From Clostridium akagii DSM 12554 (GTDB lineage: Bacteria > Bacillota > Clostridia > Clostridiales > Clostridiaceae): a stretch of DNA of 64,000 nucleotides. The notes beneath the pieces were generated by a model that saw only the letters and a list, made by a program, of their open reading frames with translations, had not been told where the DNA came from and did not search any database. Below, piece by piece: positions 46,220 to 53,000 of the stretch (positions are counted from its first letter, which is position 1; each line of letters begins with the position of its first letter). The stretch covers positions 1 through 64,000 of the forward strand of contig NZ_JMLK01000013.1 of NCBI RefSeq assembly GCF_000686725.1, given 5' to 3'. Both the position numbers and the translations under genes were made by a program.

Positions 46220-46897
46220 GTGGCAGATTCAATAGATTTTATAAAGAAAATACCTATATTTTCTCAGCTTTCCAGTGAAGCTCTTGCAAATATAGTAAAA
46301 CTTCAAAACATAAAGAACTATAAAAAAGGAATCATAATTTTTCATGAGGGAGATGCTGGTGATGCTTTTTTCTTTGTTAAAACAGGCAAAGTTAAAATAT
46401 TTAAAACCTCTTTTGATGGAAGGGATATTACTTTAAACATACTGGGTGAAGGATCAATTTTTGCTGAAGTTACCTTATTTAATGACATAGATTACCCTGC
46501 AACCGTGGAAGTGCTAGAAGACAGTGAAATTGGTGTTATTTTAAATAAAGATATTGAAAAACTTATTTTACAAAATAATGAGCTTGCTCTTGAAATAATA
46601 AAAATTTTAAATAAAAGATTGTTCAGATCCCAAACTGCAGTTAAGGATATGGCCTTTTCTGACACATATATTAGGATAACCAAAACACTTATTGATCTAT
46701 GTAAAAGGCACGGAACCACTACCGAAAACGGAATCGAAATTGATGCTTCTATAACAAGACAGGATATTGCCAATATGGTTGGAACCTCTAGGGAAACAGT
46801 AAGCCGGGTCGTAAGTGCACTAAAAAAAGAAGGGCTTATTTTGACTAATTCCAAGAAGATAATTATTATTGATATAAACAAACTACAGGATCGGTGA
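46220..46897 (+). CDS. Crp/Fnr-family regulator (HcpR-like)
   Basis: 225 residues: an N-terminal cyclic-nucleotide-binding-like domain (about 1-115, with IIFHEGDAGDAFFFVKTG), a dimerisation helix (about 120-145) and a winged helix-turn-helix (about 155-225, with TRQDIANMVGTSRETVSRV). No cysteine cluster is seen, so it is not a classical Fnr. The convergent neighbour is hcp and a Crp-type operator lies upstream of that gene, pointing to HcpR-like control of nitrosative stress. The start is GTG with GGGAAG upstream; an in-frame ATG 15 codons earlier lacks a site. Confidence 0.82.
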   Translation: MADSIDFIKKIPIFSQLSSEALANIVKLQNIKNYKKGIIIFHEGDAGDAFFFVKTGKVKIFKTSFDGRDITLNILGEGSIFAEVTLFNDIDYPATVEVLEDSEIGVILNKDIEKLILQNNELALEIIKILNKRLFRSQTAVKDMAFSDTYIRITKTLIDLCKRHGTTTENGIEIDASITRQDIANMVGTSRETVSRVVSALKKEGLILTNSKKIIIIDINKLQDR

Positions 46898-46970
46898 CAA
46901 GTTTCAAGTGACAAGCCATTCAAGAAGTGACAAGTTTCTAAAGATTTTCTGCTAACGCAGAAGAATCAAT

Positions 46971-47022
46971 AAAAAAGGAATGTTAGTAGCTTTATTTACA
47001 AATCTACTAACATTCCTTTTTA
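46971..47022. terminator. Bidirectional terminator between crp-like and hcp
   Basis: AAGGAATGTTAGTAG pairs perfectly with CTACTAACATTCCTT, flanked by A6 on one side and T5 on the other, between convergent genes. Confidence 0.9.
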
Positions 47023-47072
47023 TTTAATTGTTTTATTTTGCCCCAAGACAAAATTTTCTTAACTTGTCATTA

Positions 47073-48407
47073 TTATTTTCCCATCATTACAGCTAAATCT
47101 TTCTTAGCATCTCCACTAATCAAATTAAGATTAAAGTTATCTTGTAAAACCTTTAAAACTCCTGGTGTAATGAATTTTGGTGCTGTTGGTCCTACATATA
47201 CATTTTGGATTCCAAGACTGAATAGTCCTAGAAGAATTGCTACTGCTTTTTGCTCGAACCATGACAATACAATGCTTAATGGAAGTTCGTTTACGCTGCA
47301 TCCAAATGCTTCTGCAAGGGCAAGTGCTATTTTAACAGTTGAACCTGAGTTGTTACATTGTCCAAGATCTATATATCTTGGAATATCTGTTCCTGGTATT
47401 GTTCCAAAATCTATATCATTAAATCTGAATTTCCCACAAGAAGTTGTAAGTATTATACATTCTTTAGGAAGAGCTTCTGCAAGTTCTCTATAATAATTTC
47501 TTCCCTTTGTTGGAGCATCGCATCCAGCTATAACGAAAAATCTCTTTATTTTTCCTTCTTTAACTGCACTTATTATTTCTGGAGCTATTGAAAGAACTGT
47601 GCTATGATGAAAACCTGTAGTTAATGTTTTATCTGATTCAACATTTTTTATTGGTAGTTCCAATGTTCTATTAATAAGTGGGCTGAAGTCATTATTTTTA
47701 ATTTTTTCAATGCCTTGAAGTCCTGCTATTCCATATGTCCAAAATCTGTCTGAATAAGTTCCTGTGGTTATTGGCATTAAACAGTTCGTTGTTCCAAGTA
47801 TTGCTCCTGGGAAGCTTTCAAATAATTGTCTCTGATCATACCAAGCTTTACCAACATTACCTTTTAGGTGTGAATATTTTTTAAGTTCTGGATATCCATG
47901 AGCTGGAAGCATTTCTGAATGAGTATATATATTTATTCCTTTTCCTTCTGTTTGCTTTAACAATTCTTCAAGTGCATAAAAATTATGTCCTGTAACTAAT
48001 ATACATTTGCCTTCTATTTTATCTTGAGATACAACTGTTGGCACTGGTACTCCAAGTTTTGAAGTATGTGCACCATCTAATAAATCCATGACTTTAACTG
48101 CCGCAGTTCCAACCTTTAGCACCATGGAAACATTCTCTTCTAGGCTAAAATTTGAATTTGTAAGGGTTGTGTATAATGCTTCACTAACTATTGCATCAAC
48201 TTCTGGGTCAGTTTTTCCAAGCTCATTTGCATGAGTTCTATATGCTGCAACTCCCTTAAGTCCAAATATTATTGTATCTTGAAGACTTGCTATATCTGGA
48301 TTTTTACCACATACTCCAAATTTAGTACATCCACCTTCTGGAGTCTGCTCACATTGATAACAAAACATTGGATCTATTGTTTTTTCTTCTTTTTTAAATA
48401 TATTCAT
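47073..48407 (-). CDS. hcp: Hybrid cluster protein (hydroxylamine/NO reductase), short class
   Basis: 444 residues, about 100 shorter than the 550-residue form, which fits the class lacking a segment of the N-terminal helical domain. The N-terminal cluster ligands are in MFCYQCEQTPEGGC and FGVCGK. Hybrid-cluster ligands follow in VTGHNFYALEE, TTNCLMPI, VIAGCDAP and TTSCGKFRFND. It reduces nitric oxide or hydroxylamine in the anaerobic cytosol. A TGTGA-N6-TCACA site lies 67-82 nt upstream, and the presumed regulator is the convergent crp-like gene. A GGAG site precedes the ATG. Confidence 0.93.
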   Translation of the reverse strand: MNIFKKEEKTIDPMFCYQCEQTPEGGCTKFGVCGKNPDIASLQDTIIFGLKGVAAYRTHANELGKTDPEVDAIVSEALYTTLTNSNFSLEENVSMVLKVGTAAVKVMDLLDGAHTSKLGVPVPTVVSQDKIEGKCILVTGHNFYALEELLKQTEGKGINIYTHSEMLPAHGYPELKKYSHLKGNVGKAWYDQRQLFESFPGAILGTTNCLMPITTGTYSDRFWTYGIAGLQGIEKIKNNDFSPLINRTLELPIKNVESDKTLTTGFHHSTVLSIAPEIISAVKEGKIKRFFVIAGCDAPTKGRNYYRELAEALPKECIILTTSCGKFRFNDIDFGTIPGTDIPRYIDLGQCNNSGSTVKIALALAEAFGCSVNELPLSIVLSWFEQKAVAILLGLFSLGIQNVYVGPTAPKFITPGVLKVLQDNFNLNLISGDAKKDLAVMMGK

Positions 48408-48473
48408 AATTTATAATCTCCTTTTAGTTAACTATGTTATAAACACATTCTATAGCAATTAAATAAAAGATTC

Positions 48474-48489
48474 TGTGACGTACATCACA
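48474..48489. promoter_or_regulatory. Crp/Fnr-type operator upstream of hcp
   Basis: TGTGACGTACATCACA is a symmetric TGTGA-N6-TCACA site, the classic Crp half-sites. It overlaps the last codons of the recombinase gene and lies 67-82 nt upstream of the hcp start, a suitable place for activation. Confidence 0.7.
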
Positions 48490-49771
48490 CTATTATAAAT
48501 TTCAAAAATATATCCACTGTTTTTTTGTTTGAGTTTTTTTCTTCATGTACAATTATTTTGTCTACAATCTGCTCAATATCTTGTCTACTAAGGTTTTCAA
48601 AGAGCAGTACACTATTAATTTCCTCTATACTCATATTTTTTTTATTTAGCTTAAAGAAAACATTATTATCTACGCTTTCCTTAAGTTTCTCCTTTAGCCC
48701 CGATAACAGCACTTCTTCCTTAATAGAATGAGCAGTACATAAACCACTAAAGCTTTGACTATTTTTGCACTTATACCCCTTATACTTTTGCCTATAATAC
48801 ATTGGTGAATTGCACTCTCCGCAAAATAAAACCGAAGAAAATAGATGAATTATTCCTTTATGCCTATAGGTTTTTTTTCTACTTTTAATAGTAGTTTGCA
48901 CTTTATCGTAAGTTTTTTTATCAATTATTCCTTGATACTTTTCCCCTATTATCCAATGCTCTTTAGGCACTTCAACAACTTTATCTATCTTATAATTCAC
49001 TTTAGACCATCTGTGTTGTGCCATTACTCCTGAATATTTAGGATTTGTTAATATATATCTTATTGTACTATTTGACCATAATTTATCCTTTGAGTTAGAA
49101 GGTGTATTTATTTCTTTAGAATTAAGATAATCCGCAATTTTTTGAAAACCAAAGCCACATAAATAAAGCCTGAATATCTCTTTTACAACTTTTTCTGTAC
49201 CGTCACATGCTACAACTAGCTCTACATGCTTAAGTCTATCTACATATATTGTTTTAAGTCTATAACCATAAGGCGCTTTACTAGCTATGCAAGAACCTCG
49301 TAGCATTCTCTGTTTTAATCCATCCTTAGTTCTTCTAGAGCAATCTTTTATATACATCTCATTTAGTATGTTTTTAAAAGGTATTATATCATTGTAATCT
49401 TCAATAGTATCCACATTGTCAAGAACAGAGACAAATCTTACTCTCTTTAGCTCAAAATATTCCTCAAGATAATAACCCGCCATTATATAGTTTCTTGAAA
49501 ATCTTGAAAGATCTCTAGTTAATACCATATTTACTAGACCTTCTTCTATATCTTCTCTCATCCTTATAAATCCATCCCGCTGAAAGCTTGAGCCTGAAGA
49601 TCCTTGATCTTCATATATATCAATTAATTTATATATATTTATTTTGTCATGTTTCTTTTTAGAAGTTAACCATAACTTTAAGCTATCTATTTGAGCTGGT
49701 ATAGACTCTTGCTGTTCTTTTTTATCAGTAGAGACTCTGGCATAGATAGCCACATTCCACTGCTTTTTCAT
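48485..49771 (-). CDS. Large serine recombinase with zinc ribbon
   Basis: 428 residues. The catalytic domain (about 1-150) has AIYARVSTDKKEQQ with the active serine, and LTRDLSRFSRNYIMAGY. The recombinase domain follows (about 165-300, with APYGYRLK, NPKYSGVM), then a zinc ribbon at about 325-360 (CGECNSPMYY...YKCKNSQ...LC) and a short helical tail. It belongs to the SpoIVCA/TnpX group and makes strand exchange at short cores without host factors. Its start overlaps the stop of the tiny upstream ORF (ATGA), so the two are translationally coupled. It is the probable integrase of the long element. Confidence 0.92.
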   Translation of the reverse strand: MKKQWNVAIYARVSTDKKEQQESIPAQIDSLKLWLTSKKKHDKINIYKLIDIYEDQGSSGSSFQRDGFIRMREDIEEGLVNMVLTRDLSRFSRNYIMAGYYLEEYFELKRVRFVSVLDNVDTIEDYNDIIPFKNILNEMYIKDCSRRTKDGLKQRMLRGSCIASKAPYGYRLKTIYVDRLKHVELVVACDGTEKVVKEIFRLYLCGFGFQKIADYLNSKEINTPSNSKDKLWSNSTIRYILTNPKYSGVMAQHRWSKVNYKIDKVVEVPKEHWIIGEKYQGIIDKKTYDKVQTTIKSRKKTYRHKGIIHLFSSVLFCGECNSPMYYRQKYKGYKCKNSQSFSGLCTAHSIKEEVLLSGLKEKLKESVDNNVFFKLNKKNMSIEEINSVLLFENLSRQDIEQIVDKIIVHEEKNSNKKTVDIFLKFIIV

Positions 49772-49926
49772 AATTTTTTCACTGCTCTAGATTTTGTTTT
49801 ACTTGTCTTTTCATTAATGGATACCATGAATTGTTTTTTTAGCTTTATCCTTATTATTCTCTGTAAAATTGTATTTAAATCTTCTTCTCCGCTATAAAAA
49901 TTAATCTTCATTTCATATTTTTTCAT
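49768..49926 (-). CDS. Tiny basic protein translationally coupled to recombinase
   Basis: 52 residues, starting MKKYEMKINFYSGEEDL and ending in a basic tail (KTSKTKSRAVKKL). The stop overlaps the recombinase start in ATGA. GGAG lies 8 nt before the ATG, at the foot of a palindrome. The family is not recognised. Basic charge and coupling make it a candidate recombination directionality factor or DNA-binding cofactor; this is inferred. Confidence 0.6.
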   Translation of the reverse strand: MKKYEMKINFYSGEEDLNTILQRIIRIKLKKQFMVSINEKTSKTKSRAVKKL

Positions 49927-49931
49927 AAAAA

Positions 49932-49974
49932 AACTCCAAACATATATTATATAATAATATATATGTTTGAAGTT
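49932..49974. promoter_or_regulatory. Palindrome covering the ribosome site of the recombinase operon
   Basis: AACTCCAAACATATAT (49932-49947) faces ATATATGTTTGAAGTT (49959-49974), 15 of 16 paired. On the minus strand the GGAG ribosome site lies inside the stem, so the hairpin could block translation. It parallels the palindrome before the other recombinase. Confidence 0.65.
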
Positions 49975-50062
49975 CTCTTTTTTTCTTACTAAATTGTTTT
50001 ATGCATGTTTACATACTTCTTGAAATTTAAATAATAATGTCATCATCAAATAAATAGCTATA

Positions 50063-50734
50063 CTATTTTACCTCAGATATATTATTAAAATCAGTTAATC
50101 TGTATATCTTTCTGCAAAAATTCATAGCTTTTTCTCTCATGAATATGTTTGTTAACGTAAATGCAATTATTGCTATTGCTGCGCCAAACACTGCATCAAG
50201 AACTACATGTTGTTTTATAAATAATGTAGATAATATTACCAAAACATTTAATATAGTTATAACAATAGCTAATGGAGTATTTTTATTTTTTGCCACCCAC
50301 ATTCCCTGTATCATCAGTAAACAATTCATTACATGTATGCTAGGGAAGCAATTATAAGGTCTGTCCGTATTATATATAATCCTTATAATATCTGTAAAAA
50401 TATCATTACCTACAAGGTTTGGTCTTGGAACAGTAGTCTGAAAGAAAAAGAAAGTAATATATGATATTAAAAGACCACAAACCATACTTACTAGCATTCT
50501 GACAAAAGTTTCTTTATCTTTTATACAAACATATAAAAATACCAATGGCACCAAAGCAAACCACATTACATACGCCATTACAAATTGTTTTACAAAAGGT
50601 ATACTGTTATCTAAGCTGGTTATCAATGTCTTATCTGTATTTGCATATTTATCTATAAGTGAATATGTTAAATTTAATACTAATATTGGCAACATAAACG
50701 CCATTGCTCTAATATTAGGTAGTATTTTTTTCAT
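50063..50734 (-). CDS. PAP2-superfamily membrane phosphatase
   Basis: About 223 residues with six hydrophobic segments. The phosphatase motifs appear in the inositol-phosphorylceramide-synthase-like form: TTVPRPN, CFPSIHV and KQHVVLDA, containing the two histidines and the aspartate. It probably acts on a lipid phosphate at the outer face of the membrane. ATG 50734 is 6 nt after AGGGGG and is preferred to in-frame ATGs just upstream that overlap it. It is followed (minus strand) by the recombinase operon and preceded by the Cof gene, 36 nt away. Confidence 0.83.
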   Translation of the reverse strand: MKKILPNIRAMAFMLPILVLNLTYSLIDKYANTDKTLITSLDNSIPFVKQFVMAYVMWFALVPLVFLYVCIKDKETFVRMLVSMVCGLLISYITFFFFQTTVPRPNLVGNDIFTDIIRIIYNTDRPYNCFPSIHVMNCLLMIQGMWVAKNKNTPLAIVITILNVLVILSTLFIKQHVVLDAVFGAAIAIIAFTLTNIFMREKAMNFCRKIYRLTDFNNISEVK

Positions 50735-50770
50735 GGTCATCCCCCTCATAAGACATATGTTTTTATCTTA

Positions 50771-51559
50771 CTAGATTAAAGATACATATTTAAATATTGC
50801 CTTGGCAACACCGTCTTCATCACAAGTATCTGTAACTGAATCACTGATTTCTTTAACATGCTCATATGCATTCCCCATTGCAATTCCCATTCCAGCATAC
50901 TTTATCATTTCTATGTCGTTTTCACTATCCCCAATTGCCAAAATATTTTCTCGTTTAATATTGTATTTATCAGCAATAATTTTTAATGATCTTCCTTTAC
51001 TTACGTCACGTCTTACTATTTCTATATTATTATAACCTGTCCTAATTACTAAATACTTATCATCCTGCAAAAGCTCTTGAGCCCTCTTTATTTCTTGTTC
51101 TTCTTGTATAATAAGAAGAATTTTTATTGGATTTACAACTTGTTTAAAGCTTGAAATCATGTCCCCTTTTGGTCCAGTTAAAACTTCAACTTTACCTATC
51201 TCTTCATTATCTTCTATTTTATAATATTTGTCAGCGGTAAATACAAGGGTTGAATATGGCAAATCCTGCAATTTATCGATTAACCCATTATAATCATCTT
51301 TTGGAATAACAAATTCCTCTAAGTTTTTTCCCGTCTTTGCATCCTTTATAACTGCTCCATTTAAAGTTATCTGTTCCCCACCAATATTTAAATCTTTAGT
51401 ATATGCCTTTATTGAATCATAGTATCTCCCAGAAGAAAGAACTACTTTTATTCCTTTAGAAACACACATTTTTATTGCTCGTTTTGTTTCTTCCGTTATT
51501 TCCATAGCTGAGTTTAAAATTGTACCATCAATATCTAATGCGACTAATTCATAATTCAT
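50771..51559 (-). CDS. Cof-type HAD-IIB phosphatase
   Basis: 262 residues. The N-terminus LVALDIDGTILNS holds the aspartate nucleophile, followed by VLSSGRYYDS, a cap domain of about 100 residues, and GDSENDIEMIKYAG near the end. Cof enzymes dephosphorylate sugar phosphates or cofactors such as FMN. It lies first in a probable operon with the PAP2 gene. A cre-like site lies about 100 nt upstream. The natural substrate cannot be read from the sequence. Confidence 0.9.
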   Translation of the reverse strand: MNYELVALDIDGTILNSAMEITEETKRAIKMCVSKGIKVVLSSGRYYDSIKAYTKDLNIGGEQITLNGAVIKDAKTGKNLEEFVIPKDDYNGLIDKLQDLPYSTLVFTADKYYKIEDNEEIGKVEVLTGPKGDMISSFKQVVNPIKILLIIQEEQEIKRAQELLQDDKYLVIRTGYNNIEIVRRDVSKGRSLKIIADKYNIKRENILAIGDSENDIEMIKYAGMGIAMGNAYEHVKEISDSVTDTCDEDGVAKAIFKYVSLI

Positions 51560-51660
51560 AATTTCATCCTCACATTTTTTATTTTAGACATCTAGAATAA
51601 ACTAGACCAAATTACTGACTTGTTATTTTTTTTAAGACGCCTTAACTTCATTTTATATCC

Positions 51661-51673
51661 TGTAACGGTTACA
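51661..51673. promoter_or_regulatory. cre-like palindrome upstream of the Cof gene
   Basis: TGTAACGGTTACA is a near-perfect palindrome of variant-cre type, about 100 nt before the Cof start. It is nearly identical to the site upstream of fsa. Confidence 0.4.
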
Positions 51674-51741
51674 ATTATAACATAAACTTTTATTGTGTAC
51701 TATACTTGAACCTTCATGACAAGGACCCATATTACTCAATA

Positions 51742-51758
51742 AGGGGTCTCTTTGTTTA
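51742..51758. repeat. Attachment core, long element, N-terminal-piece side
   Basis: AGGGGTCTCTTTGTTTA is the partner of 45697-45713. It encodes I-N-K-E-T-P of the manC N-terminal piece. Two codons further into the insert the frame meets a stop. Confidence 0.8.
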
Positions 51759-52002
51759 TTGGTTCTACAAATACATTTTCTGAATTTATCTCAGGCAATT
51801 CATCATATATCTTCTGTTTATAATTCTCATTGGTAACAATATATATATTCTCCTTACTTACCATATCTTTTATTCTATTTACAGTGTTTTTCAAAAAACT
51901 CCTGTCATTTATTATTTCTAAAAACTGTTTTGGGTTATTCTCCCTAGACAAGGGATATAATCTTGTTCCCTTACCCCCTGCTAGTATTACAGCATACAAC
52001 AA
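51742..52002 (-). pseudogene. manC: manC, N-terminal piece
   Basis: In frame the minus strand reads YAVILAGGKGTRLYPLSREN, then NPKQFLEIINDRSFL, NIYIVTNENYKQKIYDELP and NVFVEPINKET, ending in P-Y-stop. This is the N-terminal half of a nucleotidyltransferase Rossmann domain with the GGxGTRLxPLS nucleotide loop. It begins at TTG (51999 or 52002) after a GAGGTG site; there is no ATG in suitable position. It contributes 87 codons. A sigma-K-like promoter lies about 30 nt upstream. A reconstituted product would be a 355-residue GTP:mannose-1-phosphate guanylyltransferase making GDP-mannose. Confidence 0.9.
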
Positions 52003-52037
52003 TAACAACACCTCAGAATAATCATTGCTCATATCAC

Positions 52038-52066
52038 TATAGTATGAATAAAATCCTTTCAAAGTG
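52038..52066 (-). promoter_or_regulatory. Sigma-K-like promoter of manC
   Basis: On the minus strand CACT (52066-52063), a 16-bp spacer and CATACTATA (52046-52038) fit the late mother-cell consensus mACm-N16/17-CATAnnnTA. Transcription would start near 52031, about 18 nt before the GAGGTG site. Inverted arms ATATCACT/AGTGATAT flank the promoter (52031-52038, 52063-52070). The motif is short, so confidence is limited. Confidence 0.4.
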
Positions 52067-52317
52067 ATATTAATTTGAGATAACATTATAATGCTATAAA
52101 ATCCATAGTTTTCACTTTATCCATTTTTAAGTTATTGGAGTATATTTTCTTATGAATTACTTATTATCCACCATTTTAATTGCCAATCTATTCATGAATA
52201 TCCTTTGTCCCTTGCTTAATTATGAAACTTTAATTTCTTTTGTAAAAATTATTGCAATTATTATTGCATTTATGAGATAATATATCCAAGGAAATACATC
52301 AAAGGAGATGGATTAAT

Positions 52318-52467
52318 ATGTTATGGTTATTTGTCTTATTAGTTGTAATTTGTTTAGCAGTGCCAATTTCAAGTGATTCACCATCAAAGGATATGAAATT
52401 CTACAGGTATGGTGGCTTTGTTCAGCAATATAAAATGAAAGATATTGATAAATATAAAAATCTATAA
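52318..52467 (+). CDS. 49-residue single-helix membrane protein
   Basis: MLWLFVLLVVICLAVPISS is a hydrophobic N-terminus, followed by a polar region with SKDMKFYRYGG and a lysine-rich end (KMKDIDKYKNL). AAAGGAGATGG lies 6-9 nt before the ATG and a good terminator follows, which supports a real gene in spite of the size. It could be a single-pass membrane peptide or have an uncleaved signal anchor. The function is unknown. Confidence 0.65.
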   Translation: MLWLFVLLVVICLAVPISSDSPSKDMKFYRYGGFVQQYKMKDIDKYKNL

Positions 52468-52474
52468 ATTATAT

Positions 52475-52513
52475 AAAAACTTCCTCGTGTTAAAAACTAA
52501 GGAAGTTTTTTTT
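52475..52513 (+). terminator. Terminator of the 49-residue protein gene
   Basis: AAAACTTCCT pairs with AGGAAGTTTT over a 14-nt loop, followed by a run of eight T residues. Confidence 0.88.
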
Positions 52514-52528
52514 GTTATAATTAAAGAG

Positions 52529-52578
52529 ACAAGGCGCAAAGTAGTTTTGCATCCACAAATCTACTTTGCGCCTTTCCT
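52529..52578. terminator. Strong GC-containing hairpin
   Basis: GGCGCAAAGTAG (52533-52544) pairs perfectly with CTACTTTGCGCC (52561-52572). It lies just downstream of the minus-strand gene 52583-52876 and between two converging genes. Confidence 0.75.
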
Positions 52579-52582
52579 CTTC

Positions 52583-52876
52583 TTAAACGTCTTTGTAATC
52601 TACATCTATTACTTCTCCATCTAAATTGTCATAAGCCTTATCTTTAAATCCCTCTTTAGTACTATTACTTGCATCTGCTTTAACATTCGTTTTTGCATTT
52701 TTTGTTGCAAAATTAATTTTAAAATAGTTTTTTAATTTCACAAATAAATATACTCCTAACCCAGCAAAAAATAAAAATGGTATTGCATAAATAAGTAAAT
52801 GTCCTAAAATTACTACCACAGCTAGAATAGCTACAATCTTTAAAATCCCAGAAAAACTTTTCCCCACAAACTCCAT
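52583..52876 (-). CDS. Small membrane protein of unknown function
   Basis: 97 residues. A hydrophobic region at about 12-50 (FSGILKIVAILAVVVILG...) can hold one or two membrane helices. It is followed by a basic, then acidic cytosolic tail ending DGEVIDVDYKDV. No family is recognised. ATG 52876 is chosen over a GTG three codons earlier, which would overlap the AGAAGTG ribosome site. Monocistronic, with a hairpin terminator. Confidence 0.6.
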   Translation of the reverse strand: MEFVGKSFSGILKIVAILAVVVILGHLLIYAIPFLFFAGLGVYLFVKLKNYFKINFATKNAKTNVKADASNSTKEGFKDKAYDNLDGEVIDVDYKDV

Positions 52877-53000
52877 TAATATCACTTCTTTCTATATATA
52901 TGTTATTAGATTTCATTCATCATGTTTTCATTATAACACAGTTAGATAAAAAGGTATTGAATATCACTTAATAAAGTATTAATAATTTGTTAACTTTCAA

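Larger units (their letters stand above)
45697..51758. mobile_element. Long intervening element in manC (about 6.0 kb)
   Basis: The segment between the 17-bp cores carries a GIY-YIG protein, a Crp/Fnr regulator, hcp, a serine recombinase with a tiny upstream ORF, a PAP2 phosphatase and a Cof phosphatase. Removal of 6,045 bp would fuse N- and middle manC pieces in frame (87 and 118 codons). Unlike skin-type elements, the recombinase is internal, so the cargo may have been assembled in steps. Mobility is inferred from the cores and the recombinase. Confidence 0.75.

Noticed and set aside
40109-52002. manC breaks as frameshift or assembly artefacts
   Set aside because: Whole genes with consistent ribosome sites lie between the pieces, the core repeats match, and each piece is in phase. 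An assembly error would not produce two matched, in-frame core pairs with a recombinase inside each.
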